From Diphasiastrum complanatum (lineage: Eukaryota; Streptophyta; Lycopodiopsida; Lycopodiales; Lycopodiaceae): DNA of 64,000 nt. Shown one piece after another: positions 12,801 to 27,304 of the stretch. Where the stretch lies: the NCBI GenBank assembly GCA_029204225.1, contig CM055098.1:21551097-21615096 (forward strand). Reading direction: 5' to 3'. A model generated the notes under the pieces. The model searched no databases. It worked only from the letters and a program-made list of their open reading frames with translations, and was not told the DNA's origin. Made by a program: the position numbers and the translations under genes. The stretch's first letter is position 1. Each line of letters starts with the position of its first letter.

Positions 12801-15800
12801 TGTCCTTTTCTTCTCCGTAAAGGTTGTTGGTTTTAAATCCTTAAAGATACTGGGGTTTGTCCTGGTATCTCCTAAAAGATTAGGAACTGTGGGAGGTACA
12901 AGTAAGTGAGATACACTGGGTAGTGAAGCTGAGTATGGAGGTGGAACTGAAGCTGGAAGTGGAGGTAGAGGAGTCGGAGGTACTAAGCTAGCAAACAAGC
13001 TTTTAAGTTCTGCAAAGGACTTATCTTGCTTCGTTTACATGCTATGTAAAATCTGTTTTAGATTAGTTACCTCAGTTTCTAATTTCTAATAAACATATGT
13101 TGGACGAGAACTGCACACTAGCTTTATTGTGGAAATTGTGGCAATATTCCTATTCTATGTGTTGGTGGGCTTTATAGTTCATTTTGTGGTATAATTAGCA
13201 GTAAAACGATTGCTACATAAGTGTGTGATCTAGTGATGCTTGTTGGTCGGATGTGTTGGAAGACTCTTGGTGTAGACATTCATGTAGGTTATACAATGCC
13301 TTTTCATAAAATCTACATCAACAATATGTTATACATTTTGTAAAACAAAAATGTCTAGTGTCTTGTACTTGTCTTGCATTAAGGGGGTATGTTGGAGTTG
13401 AAGTTTCATCATATCATGTTAATAAATTGTGCTTTTTCATTAATGTTAACCCTCCCTGAGGAGCAAGCTCAACAACATTAATATGAATGAAGGTGAGTCA
13501 ATAAATGAATATGATACAAGACTCAAAGATGTGAGAGATGAAGTCTTGTAATTGGCGAGAAAGTAACACAATTTTAGTTGCTCTAAAAAGCACTTAATGC
13601 TTGGGTAGATTCTCACCAACATTTTCTTAACAATGTTTTGGTAAGAAAGATTTTATGCCATTTGAGGACGTTGTAGGTTCACTTCTACAAGAAGAGACAA
13701 GGAGACAAGGCAGCTTGAAGGAGATCATCTTTGGAGCATGCATTTGCTACAAAGGGTAAACAGTTCTTTAGAGAAAGATGAAGCCATCAAAAGTCACAAG
13801 GTGATCAATCTAGACATGAGATAAGCCCTGGCCCCCCCTTCCAGGTGGATTCCCTTATTAACTTCAAGAAACTGGAAAGAATTTTGATTCTTCTCAAAGA
13901 AATTATTTATGTTGATAATCATGACAAAGAATGTGTAAAGATTTTCATGTCAATTTACATTGTAGATCAAGAAATGGAAGGATGGATAGACTTTGGATGT
14001 AGTTAATGTGACATCCCATAAGGAATGGCTCACTATTGAATGGTTACCAACAGGAGGTAAGCTTAGATGATGACTCTAAGCATTATACTTGAGTACTTGG
14101 AAGCATTCCAATTAGGGTACTTGATGGTCAATTTATATTTCTCAAAGAACATTCTTTGAATTTGAGCGGCAACCAACACATAAAGGTGGAGCTTGGCAAT
14201 AGCAAATACTTTGTCAAAGATGCAAAATGACAACAAAGTTTCACGAGAAGGAATGTTATACATGTTGTATGTTTCTATTCTAACTAACATCGTTTCTCAA
14301 TTGTAGAGGAATATACATAAGATGTGGTTTTGATAATTTCAAGTTTTAACACTTGCAATTGTTAAAGGGGACTCACAATCACAAATCTGTAAGGTTCCTC
14401 TTTTTTAAGGTCCTTTAAACGATTGCCAGTTTCTATTAGGTGAGAGTAGCTGAAATCACACAAGTTTTCCTACGAGTCTTTACAGCAATATAAGGATGGA
14501 GAGCTCCTAGTGCATGTGTTCTCTTTAGGCCAATTTTAAGAATTATCATTTAGAAAGATTCCCCTCATTGAACCCTCATCTCTAGTACATGTGCGATTTT
14601 CAGTTCAAATTTGTGTTTGTCCAATGCGTGCTTGCTATTTATGCGTTTTATGTTTGCTTTATTCATCAATGCTTCGGATCCTTGATTCTAACACAAATTG
14701 CACAAACCACTAGTTCATGAATATTTTTGCCACAAAAGCTAGCTGTAAATTTGCCATCTCATCACTCAAATGCCTGTAAAATAGAAATATTTCATGGGAA
14801 AGTGTTATGTTGATCTCTAACGCTGAATGTTTCTCAAAGGAATTGGTTGATCAACTTGTCTTTTCACAGAAGGTCTTAAATTTCAGGTCAAATCAGAAGT
14901 TCTTGAGACTTTGAATTTGCGGGAGAGGCAGCTCGTGGAGTGTGAAGCTGTTTTACAGTCTTTGAAGGAAGACATTAATAATAAAGGTGCAACTTCACAA
15001 AGCTGATTAAAAGCTAGTTGTTGGTCAAATAATTTTCCTCTTGCTAGAAGATTTCTTTTTAGCCACCTCAATTTGTGCTTACTTGAGTTACTTTTTAAGA
15101 TTTTTTTTATGCTATGCTATTCTCGAGGCTGTTCTGACTTGCACTTTCTTTACAACAGAAGTAGAAAACAACAGGTTAATTGAGAAAGTCAACGAGTTGG
15201 AGCAGGAAGTGGCGGCCAAATCTGGCCAAGAAGATGCTTTAAGGAGGCAGAGGGCAACTGAGTTTGAGAAAGCAGAAGTTAGGTTTCGCAAGCAGTTGGC
15301 ACGTTGCAATGAACTTCAGGTCTGTGAACTTCACAATTTGTTCAAAGTCCTTTTTAAAGGAGTATTTTGGCATTTCTATTTATTAGGGCCAAATGCACAA
15401 TTTTATTTTTGTTCTGCAATGTGTATATGTCTGGATCAAGTTGTTGCTGTAAAGTAAGTGAAATAAAAGAGTAGCTTTGTCATTTAGTAAAAATTGTCTT
15501 TGTGGGCATTTTTATTTTAGTTGTTTTCATCAAAATCTTGTGATCTTGATGGGTTCATTCCTCAACATCTATGACCATATGATTAGGAGAACTATATCAA
15601 GTAGGCACATAACTTCTTCTTTGCCAAGCGACTATGCCAGCCAAGGAGATGGGACTCGTAAGGACCCAGACCATGATCCCGTCGAGACCGGTAAGCTCAG
15701 GTTCACGTGACCATGGTTATGGCCCCGTGAACAGTCTCACCGAAGGGCACCCGCCAATCATGTGAGGTGTCACAGTCATGATGTAGTGTAGTGGCACATG

Positions 15801-18800
15801 CTGCAAGTATGTGTAGTGGTCTGTAACAGTGGTGGCCGCTGACAGAGCTCGCCTGCAGTTATTATACGGGCCAGAGCTAGGGTAAGTCAGCAGTTGACCG
15901 GAGTGGGCAGTCGTTCCACTACTTGCCATGACGGTGCACGGGGGTGGTAGCTATAAGTCTCTAGTGGGTGCATGGAGTTGAGACATAAATTTTTTGTTTT
16001 TGCTCCATTCGCCTTAGATTTGGCACAAAGACTCCTCACAGGAGGGCGAGCTACTACAGTTGTAGCTCTAGCTTGTTTGCAGACCTGAGTATATGCAATT
16101 TTGCATTGATTTGGGGCTGTTTTCCAACTCAGTTTTGGATTTATGGAGGCAAAAACAAATTTGCAAGTTTCCCGGCAATTGTTTATCGATGGTACATACA
16201 TCAATACTGTACCAAATGTCAGAATCAGGGAGAGCCTACCCCTTGCTTTTGTTTCCCTTGCTTTTACTTTCTTTCATATTCATTTTTTGAATTTTCCTTC
16301 GCAAAAATAAAAATAAATTTTTTTGAGCTTTTCCTATACTCTTTTTTCTGTGCTTTTATTCTTCTTTCACAAGCATGGAAAGTCCAAATGATCGTTTAAA
16401 CATTTCTTCTCCTATAAATTGTCCTTCTTCCCTGTCTGCTAGTCCAACCCATCAGGGCTACTAGCTACGCCAGAAATAGCAACTCAAACCCCACAATCAG
16501 ACATGCAAGATCGTCTGAAATTAGTGGAACAATCTTTGACCAAACACCCCAAGTACATTGTAGACCTAGGTGGGTGAAATTCCTACCCCTTATAATTTTC
16601 CTTCTTCTACATGGCCTCAGTGGTAGTACGTGGATCATTCACATTCTCATGCTGATATGCCTCTCTATCCTTTTTATTTTCAGCTTATTCAAAACACAAA
16701 GACAAGGATATTAAGCGCCCTCATTACGCGGGCACCTCCGAGCAACTCATTGCCAACTTGGTTGATCAGCGGTTTAAAAAGTGGGAGAGTTATTTTGAGT
16801 TGCAACGTGCATCTACTGATGAGGTGTGGTGTATCAAAAAGGCCACTTACCATTTGACTGATGTTGCAGATAGGTGGTGGCGCAAGTTATCGTGTACCCC
16901 AGATTGCTCGGTGACTTGGGCTGATTTTCGGTGTGCCTTTTGTGCTCACTTCTTTTTGCCCCACAAGCATGTGCAGGCAATGGATGCATGGCACTTGTAC
17001 TATCAGAGATTGCTTTTTGTGCAAGTGTATGTAGATGGTTATCGGGAGATGCTTATGAAGATTCTGGAGGACTTTCCAAAGTGGATGTAGGTCCCAAGTT
17101 TATTTTTAGCTTGCGGAAAGACTTGCTTCCTCATGTGCTGAATGAGACTTGCAAGTCCCTTGAAGATGCCATTGCAAAGACCTTGAGACTGACATGAATG
17201 GTGTAGACATTGGGGCTCTATTGAGTCACAGGAAGGGAGACCTGTTGGTTTTGAGAGCAAGAAACTCACGCCTGCTCAACAGAAATACCCCACACATGAG
17301 CAAAAGCTGTATGCGATCATACATGTGCTCAAGGTGTGGTGGCACTATTTACACGGTGCCAACTTTTATGTTTATATTGACCACAATACTCTCAAGCACT
17401 TTTGCAATCAGCTAGAGTTGAGAGGCCACCAAGCGTGTTTGGCCGAGCTGAAGCAGGAATTTCATCTGGAAATTCACCGTCTCAAGAGTAAGGAGAACGT
17501 GGTAATTGATGGATTATCTCTTTTGATGTATCAAATGGCCTTTACGGTCATAGAAAGTGATCTTGTGGCAGAGATCAGGCATGCTCGATAGAAGATGAGC
17601 ACTCTTAGCAAGTGTGGCGTAGTGCAAATGTCAATACTGGTAATTCGGATGGTACCACTCAGACGGGTACCTCTGATGGGGCCACTCCGCAGACTTATTT
17701 GGCATACACCATTGGTGATAGAATGCTTAATAGAAATGGGAAGATGTACATGCCAGATGGGAATGGCCTTGTAAGAAGATCTGTCATGTCAGACTTGAAT
17801 GGACTTTGTAGTGAAGATACTTCACTACTACCATGCTTGCCATCAGGCGAATTCTAAGCATGGTCGTTGGGAGAGTATCTCAATGGATTTTAATATAGGG
17901 CTATCCAGGACCTCGAGTCAGCACGCTTCGGTCATGGTAGTAGTGGATAGGTTGAGGAAGATGGCTCACCTAGAAGGTAGTTCCAACAGGTCATAGAGCT
18001 GTTCATTAGACATGTCATGAGATTGCATGGGCTTCCTAAGTCCATTTTCTCAGATAGGGATCATCGGTTCACTGGAACATTTCAACTAATGTGTTTGCCA
18101 AGTTAGGCACATAGTTGCGGATGAGTAGTAGTGAGCACCCACGAGAGGGTCAACCAAGTCCTTGAGGACATGCTTAGAGTGTATGCTAGTGAGTCGCATA
18201 TTGACTGGGTTAAATATTTATCGCTAGTTGAGTTTGCGTACAATGATAAGAACCGCTTGGCACTGGTATGAGCATGGTTGAGCTCAATTGTGGGTTTTGG
18301 CCAGCTAGTCCGACTCCCTTGGCATTCCCCAGAAGGTACCTAGTGTTGCAGAGTTTTTGACTTAGCTGCAAGCAAAGCTAGAGTTGGCACGATTAAGTCT
18401 TTCCAGGGCTCAGGATCGAGCGGAGGCTCATGTTCGTACAAACCGTACTTATAGGTTATTTAATGAAGGTGATATGGCTTCTTGCTAGTGCCACCTAAGT
18501 CTAAGGTAATGAGAGTTGGCAAGTGTAAAAAGCTATCCCCTAGGTATTCATCTTCGTATTATCGGTAAAGAATTTATTGCTCTTGTTGACACTAGTAGTA
18601 GACATTCTTTTCTTGGCACACACGTTGTGTCTCATATTCGTGCCACTCCTAGTCCAACTCCCATTCCTTTGCACATTGAAGTTACTAACTCTCGTACTTC
18701 TAAGGCACACTTATGTTTTCTGCTCTTCTTTATCATATAGGTGATTTTATTGGATAGGCGTCATATTATTCGCATTTAGCGTTATGACATCATCTTAGGG

Positions 18801-21800
18801 TTTGATTGGTTTGTTTCAATGTTACTTTAAATCTTTTCGACCAGAGTCTTTCTGTTATTTATGATCACACTCATACCTTTCATGGTATCGATTCTGCTGC
18901 TGATTGTTCCCTTATTTCTGCTAAATTGTTTATGCGCTCCTGACCCAAAGCTCATGGGGTGGCTTTCTTACATGTTCGTGTTGTGCCTTCTAGTCTTGCA
19001 CTGGCTTCTGTTATTTCCCTGCCAGTCGAGCCTTTATTGCAGAAATATCAACATGTTTTTCCTGAGCCTTCGTCCTTATCTTCACCTCGGGATCAATCAT
19101 TGTGTCGATTTACTTCCTAGTTTCGCTCTTGCCTCACGTGCTCCTCATCACATGAATAGGCAAGAACAAGCTGAGATTTGCACTCAGATTATTGACTTAT
19201 TGTATCGAGGCCCCGTTACTCCTAGCCGTAGTCCTGTACTCTTGGTTTATAAGAGGATGCTTTTTAACATCTTTGTAGTTATTACTGCGCACTTGAATCA
19301 CCTTACCATTCGTAATCAATATCCTATTTTTCACATGGATGATCTTTTTGATCAATGGCGTATACCCTCTGTCTTCTCTAAAATTGATCTTCATTACGGT
19401 TATCATCAGATCCATATTCATCCTGAGGATGAACATAAGATTGCTTTCCATACATGGGTGTTCTAATGGCCTTGGTACTTTTCAGAATGTTATGAATAAC
19501 ATCTTTTGGCCACTTATTGTAGTTTGTCTTTTGGTTTACTTTGATGATATTCTTATATTTAGCTATGACCTTTCATCTCGTCTTTCTCATTTAACTTCAC
19601 TCTTGGTTTTATTTATTGTTTACCTGTCAGCTCTATGCTTAGAATTCCAAGTGTACTTTTGCTTTGTCCAAAATCATTTCCTTGAATTTGTGGTTTTTGC
19701 TGGGTTCATTCATGTCGATCGAGCCAAGGTTGCTGCTACACAGAAATGGCCTCGGCCATGTGATGTTCATGTGACATGTATGTTTCTAGGACTTGCTACT
19801 CATTTATGTAAGTTGGTTGTTGATGTTGCTACGATTGCTCACCATTTACACGTTCTCCTTCACAACAATACTACTTTTGCTTGGACATTTGATTGCCAAG
19901 AGTCATTTGATCAAGTCAAACATCTGTTAGTCATGGCTACTGTTCTTGCTTTACCCAATTTCGATCATAAGCTTTTGTTGAGACTGATGCTAGTTCGGTC
20001 AGGGTAGGTGCTGTTCTTCGTCAGCCTGTTGGTGTTATTGCTTATAAATCTCATCATTTGTGGTCTTATGAGACACGTTATTCCACACATGAAAAAGAAT
20101 TTCGTTCCATTGTGTATGCTCTTAAAGAATGGCATCATTATCTTTGAGATGTGACATTTGATCTTTATATTGACGATCAATCTTCACAATATTTGCATTC
20201 TCAAAAGACTCTCAGCGACCGACAATTCTGTTGGATGCAGTTCTTAAACGCTTTTCATTATAACCTTCATTATTGATCCGGTAAAAGTATTGTTGGTGCT
20301 AAAGCCCTTTCATGTTTACCAACATCTATCCACGCCCTAACTAGGATTCATCCTAATTGCTTTGATCATCTTGCTGATGCTTATTCTACATGGCTAGATT
20401 TTTAGACTCATTATGGTACAAACTTAGCCTCCTTCTAGCATACCTTATAAACTTAATACTCTTGTTGACCGTTCATCGTTGCCTGTATCAGTATGGTGTT
20501 TTTTGTATCTCTCGTATTTTTGATACATGTTCTCATATTTTATCTGATGCACATCTTTCACATGTTGGTGGTCATTTTGGTTTTTAGAGATCCTTACATG
20601 CATCAAACCTTATTTCTTCTGGCCACAGTTGAAATTTGATATTCTTAAGCTTATTCATTCATGCCAGCTTTGTGCTCGCAATAATCATTCCTGTTCTAAG
20701 CTTGGGGTTCTTCTTCATTCTTGGCATATTTGTCATCTATGGTGGACTGATATTTCATGGATTATTCTCAGTCTCCTCGCATCCAATGAGGTCATGACAC
20801 TTTTCCTTTGCATGATCTTCGCCGTTCTATTCTCATAGGTCGTGACACACGGTTTACTTCCAGTTTTTGGACAGAATATATGCATATCCTAGATATTAAA
20901 CTTTCAATAGAAGATGCTTATCACTCATTTGCATTTGGGTAATCTGAGGTTTCAAATCACATTCTTGAGGATTACTTATGCAATTGTGTTTCTCCTTCTG
21001 ACAAAGAACGGGATCAGCATCTCTTTTTGGTAGAACACAATTACAGTAGTTCCATCAACAACAGTATTGGGATATCTCCATTTTAGCTATCTCATGGCTA
21101 TTCTCCAACTCGTATGATGATAGAAGCTGATTTTTAATGAAATGTAATTACGTCTAGAGTCTAGACTAAGATTATATCAAACCAAGAATTAGTCTCTCCA
21201 AGCAACATATTTACCATATGAGGAGGCATCATGTCCAATGATGTGGGGCTAGGAGCTTTTATTTTATCTCTATTTTATATTATGGTATTATCATTATTAT
21301 AATTTTTTCTTTCTTTTTACTGATTGTCTTTTGCTTCTTAGTAAACACTGGGTCTACCCAAGAGAATCCGGATTCTTTCGAAAGCTAGTTAGCAACTTAT
21401 GCTTGGGTACTGATGAGACATAAGCAATGCTGTTTGGCTTAGATTTTTTGTTTATTGAATTCTATATTATTGTTTTGATTTAGATCCTGTGACTTTTTGG
21501 GTTGTTGAAAGCTTTACCTTATGACAGCACTGACTTCTCTATTTAAATTTGTGAAATTGGATATATTCTAATGTCACAAATAGATATTGATAAAATTGAG
21601 TAAGTCATGAGGTCTATTGCTGACTGAATAAATATGTGATTGATTGCTTGTTTTACTACTACCAATTTTTAACAGGTGGTCCGGGAATCCAACCTAGTGC
21701 CAGGGAATTTTTTGAAGCCTGATCATTTGGTTGCTTTATATCCTAGGTTTCAGAGCCATCTTGTTCATTTTCTTATCACTTCAGAAAATTTACTAGTCAT

Positions 21801-24800
21801 TGCAATTTGCCTGCCCTCAGGCATGGGTGTTGCAGTCTTAGCATCTGTCTTCTATACAGAAAAACTCCCTAGGTGCAAAGATTTGCATGGAATGGATTAT
21901 CAATATTTAACAGAAAGAAGTATCAACATCACACATATTGTTAGGTCTAGCTGCTGGTTTACTCCCATGAGAGGAAGGATAGAAAATTCTGTTGGACCAT
22001 GCGACTGGCTATTTTACATTTATTGGTGATCAAATTTTTGGAATGTTTAAAATGTCTCATTCAATTTTTACAGATTGGTTTATTGGTCCCACAGACATCA
22101 TGGACGTTAGGTGCATTTTATTCCATCCTCTTTAGTTTGTCTTTGTATTTTACTTTTCAGGAGACATAATATGCTCTCACTCGATGCCCCTTATTCTGTA
22201 TGTGAATTTTTTTTCCCACTTTTGATATCAAAAAGTTGTCAATATATCATCATCATTTTTACTGGCTAGCTTCAGATTTAATTTTCATTCATTAAAATTT
22301 ACAGATGGTGCAAGAGCATTTGTAGTTCTCAAATTATTGAGGTGTAAATGCATGAACAAGTAGATGAAGACATTGCTTGCATACTTTGGTGAAGCACAAT
22401 TGATTTTTCATATTAAACTTTGTTTGTTTAGAGCTGGCTTGTAGCTATTCCTTCTAGTTTCATTACAACTAGCACTGCAAAGTGATTATATTCAGGCAAG
22501 TTTGCAAGAAGAGATAAAAAAGAAAGCTGAAGCAGAACATAAAGCTAGTACAGTGGAGGCACAACTTATAGCCGTCAAAGCTGGGGGTGAGAAGGCAGCG
22601 AATAATGCGGCAAGAGAGTTACACCAATTGAAAGAAGAAATACAGAAGATATATGTAGAAAAAGAGATTGCTGTCTCTAGATTGAAATCAGAGGTGTGTC
22701 CCAGTTTTATTGTGTTGTCTTGAAAATAGACCTATTTTCTATTCTTGATTGGAAATTTTTAATCTTCTAGTAATCTGTATGCTTGGAACAGATTGAATTC
22801 GAAAAAAGACGAGTCCAGGGTGCAAGAGCAGAAGCTGAGGCCTTCCAATTCCAATGCAAAGAGTTGGAAAATTATGTAGCAAAGGTAGTTCTACCGTTGG
22901 TACTTCTTCTTGCTCTTTTTGGGGCTATTTTTGTCTTGTTATGTAACTGACATGGATTATATTGAAATTAGGAGTTTTCAGATGGCAGCCCATATTGTTG
23001 GATAAATGCCTTCTTTGACCCAGCTCATTGATATTGTTGTGCCTGAATTGTTGTGGCTGCTCAATATTACAGCCTCATTTCTCATCTAGCTATGTAACTG
23101 ATACATTCATTGCAAGGGAGAACTCGGAGGCAATGTCCTTTAGTAGCAGGGCTTGCAAACTAGTGGATTATGGATTGTTCTTGATAATAGATATCTTAGT
23201 TAGAGATTGATAATCATTTGACAACTTACTGCTTTTGTGTCTGCATCATTCTTTGTGGTCTTGCTCTTAACTCACACAATCCAGTTTATGCATTGTAGGC
23301 TGCTAATCTAGTGACCTTTGAATTCTCCTCTGGACTGCTATTGTTATTGACCTGGATTTGACATTGTTCTTCATCTAGATTTTGTTAACAACTTACATCA
23401 AAGGCTTCATGAAGTATTTGATCAATGCTTTCCATTTATTGTGTTTGGGGGAACCCATTTCTTTGGTATTTTGCTGTTACAGTGCCAAGTTTTGATCGCT
23501 TGACTTGTTCTGCACAGATTTTGGATGAAAAGCGAGATCTGGACCATCAACTTTCAGATGCTGTAGCAAAGGCATCATCAAAAAGTTTAACAGATGCCTC
23601 GGAAGCAGAAGTCCTTGTCAGACATCTCCGGAAGGAGCTTGAGAATTGTGTATGGCAGTACTGCTTTACTTGTCTTGTATAATATTTAATGATTGGTGTC
23701 TCTGCTTTCATAGTTACAAAATAAATCAAAGCGTGGACAAAATAAACTCTACGGAATTCAGGATCTTCTTGTGTCCCATATACCCATTGTGCGTGGCATT
23801 GGGAAGATAACAATCTGGGAAGCAAGCTAATGTTTTCTTATTAATTTTTGCAAGTGCTAACTGTTCTCAAGGACTCTTGGTTTTCAATGCTGGAAGCTTA
23901 AGGCTCAAACCTTGGTATCAAGGATCTAAATTAAGCCATTATTTCCATGGATGTAATATAAATCAAGCTATCATTTTTTAGATAAGGTTAATTCACTCTG
24001 TTTCTGATTCGATCAAGTTAAGTGCAATAATGATTTACCATTCCTCCAAAGTTACCCAGGGATGTGCTGAATTATTGACTCTTGGCAACCTTAAGCTCAC
24101 TTAAAATCTTTATTCTTGAGAACTTGGTAGTTGGGGATGTTGTTATCTGTTTTCCAGTAAACACTCTTGACTAGTTCTTTGAGATTGACATTCAATCCTC
24201 ATTCAGTGCAGCTAATTTCGTGTCCCATTCTTTGTTGATCTGTTGTCGGAATCATACTACGATTCTCTTTAACCAAGCTTCTCTTCCGTTTAATATTCAC
24301 GCTCAAATAATTTTTAGGTCCTCTACTTAGTTACAATCCATAAAAGGTCATTCCCTTCTAAGAGTCGTTAAGTAGGTCCTTTGAGGAAACTGTTGATTTG
24401 GGATGTGTCCCCGTTTTTCAGGAACTAATAGAAGTTTGTTTGCCTCCCGTTTGCATGAAATTGAGCTTCTGTTTGGGATGTGTTTGACATCTGTGATCTT
24501 CTCTTCTAACCTTGACTCTTCCGACACCATAGTCAAGTAGTATCTCTTCAGTGTCTTTAGCTTCTAACATCTTATTGCTTGAATTTGTTGGAATGTGTTT
24601 ATTCTCAGAGATGAGTCTAGAAGATCTTGTTTGAATTTTTCAAAAGCTTCGAGCTACACTAGGGCATTTGTATATATGGTCAGGCTCATAGTTTGGGTTA
24701 TGTCTTTTCCATTTTTCGTCCTATTTTTCTCATGGTTTATTACCCTACAACTTCTGTGGCTTTGCTATCTATTCAGAACTTCTAAGAGTTTTCTTCCAAT

Positions 24801-27242
24801 GGGACCTGAAGTCTAACTTCTGTTTAGATCTGGTTCTGGTCAGCTCTTTCCTCTATGCACCCTATTCCATCTAACTTGACTTGTTTAAGAAGATCCTTTT
24901 TATAGTGGTTCTTGGCTGCTTTTATCAATAGCAAACCACATTTGAAGACCTGGTGTGGGTTAAAATGTTCCAACATCATTGGTTGTTTTAGGTATCTGAG
25001 GCGATGAATTCTTCACTTATGTGTCCTTCACATTGAGGCAGATGCATTTTACTTTATTTTTCAAAAGAATCCTCAGGCATTTAGAGTTTAGGAGGTTAGT
25101 CTCCAAAATACAATTATGCATCATCTGGCTTATGTTGCGCTGTTTCTTACATACATAGATCTGTCAACAGAGTGTATTTGATTGTAGCTAGTATGATTTG
25201 GTTCAGGCAGCAGATGTTGCAGAGGCGAAACGCATGAAGCAATTTCATGCAAATGTTGAGTTGCTGCGAGAACAACTTGAGAGTGAAACACAACGAGCAA
25301 ATAGGACTGAAGCAGCTCTAGCTGATCATGTAGATTTGCAGTTGCGAGTGAAAAGCTTAGAGACTGAATTAGAAGCTTGGAAAGAGATTCTTAATGAGCT
25401 TCCAGATGTTCAATGTCGGGCAGATGTGCCTCGAAAAATGGCTGAGCTTCAAAGGTGATTTTCCTGCATAGATTTGACATGTTATATATAGCACCTAATA
25501 ATGCTTGCCTGCAATATGAAGATTAGAGATGCTGCAAGATTTTAGGCACAGTAAACAAAATAATTACAGTTTGAGCTAGAGTCGTATTTTTGATCAAGGT
25601 CATTGAGTAGGGGAGTAGTACTCTTAGTCACCTTTTCTACTTCTTTTTAGCCATGTATCTGATTTGATTTTTATTTGTAATTTGCTATGAGGAGGCCTTT
25701 CAAGTTGATTTGATTAAAAAAATCGTCATTTGCAAAGGTTTGTAAGACTTGTTGTATGCAGCTTTCCTTACAAATCTACGTAATGAATGGAGTGAGGCTC
25801 CACTCGGAGGTGAGCTCTGCCAAGTTTTAGCATATTATGCTGTGTCATACCCACTTTGTGGAATCCATGAAGCCAAAACATTACTGCTCTATTGTGATCA
25901 CACATACCATAGCCAAGCTCTATTGGACCATTTTGTAGATTGCAGTAAGCTCAGAAGCATAGGCTAGGCGTCTACGTGCTTTGGGACAGGCTGGTTTGAG
26001 GAAACAATTCTCCACTGCGGACCATGTTTTTACTCTCTAGACACTTATGAAGGAATTGAAACAATCGGAAGAAATGGGTTTACTACTGTTTTGTTGACTT
26101 TTGACGATCCTTTGACTCTATTCCGTGCCACATGCTTATTTTAAGGATGTGGGAGTTGCACTTTCTAGCAGATACTATACTTGCATTCATGGCACCATGT
26201 TGGGATGTTTTCGATCTTAGGTGGGTCTCTTAGACATGATCACTAGTACTATTGGAGTGAAATAAGGGTGCATGCTCTCTGCTACCTCGCTCGATCTTTA
26301 AATTGATGAGCTTAAGCTAGCTATCAGACAAGATGGTGCTAGGGCTGCTTTTTTTTTGAGATCTTCTTCTAGCATGACATTGTTTTGCCTCTTGTTCCAG
26401 TGGATTGCAGCGACACAGAGAGAGATTTAGAGGTCAATGTTTAGAAGACTAGGATTATGCTCTTCAATATATTGAGATCATACATGCGGTGACATGCCTT
26501 CGTACTGGATGGTCAACCATTGGAGATAGTTTCATCTTATTATACCTATTCGGGAGTACTTTTTGCGGGTCCTAATTTTACCATGAAACAGGCAACTACT
26601 AGTAGATTAGGGAAGGGTCAATCCTTCGGACTTCCTGGTTATTATGGAGCGGTTATATTTCAGGAGTCATGTTCGAGACACATTGAGTGAGTGTCACCTT
26701 TTTGACATTTTGGTTATTCCCATGACTATGTAGAGGTAGTGAAGGCGTGGTGCGCTAGTCTCTTGGAATTTGATTGAATTCCCCTCTACTGTCTACAGAT
26801 TTCAATGATATCATGTATGATACATGGAAAGTCCTCAGTCTAACACTATATCATCCTTTGCTTCTTGCTCACTATGTTCTCCTTCATTTGTAACTCTTCA
26901 AAACAACAATATTCGAGCTAGAAGAACATCGTGACCTTTTATCAAGCCTCAACTATTATCTATATTTTGCACTGTGTTTGGAATCAATTAAAGTTTGTCC
27001 CATTTAGCTCTCGGTTTTGTGAATGGTTTTCTTTGTACACTGTTGTTGCTAAAGATCAAAGTTGACAGTAGATTCATCAAGGACATGAGGGAGAGAGAAC
27101 ACACAATCCTTATTGGAAAAAATAATATGTAGCTAGAAACTTGTCATCAAGACATGTGGCGCATGTGAGTTCAAACTCGAGTTAGGCAAGAATAGTAGTC
27201 AAGAATGTTGTGAGGGAGGTAGGTGACACGTGGTAGGCAAGG

Positions 27243-27304
<62 letters not shown>

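Noticed and set aside
21676-22029. Possible extra MAD1 exon after an acceptor-like site
   Set aside because: No coiled-coil or MAD1-like sequence, and exons 3 and 4 already join in phase.
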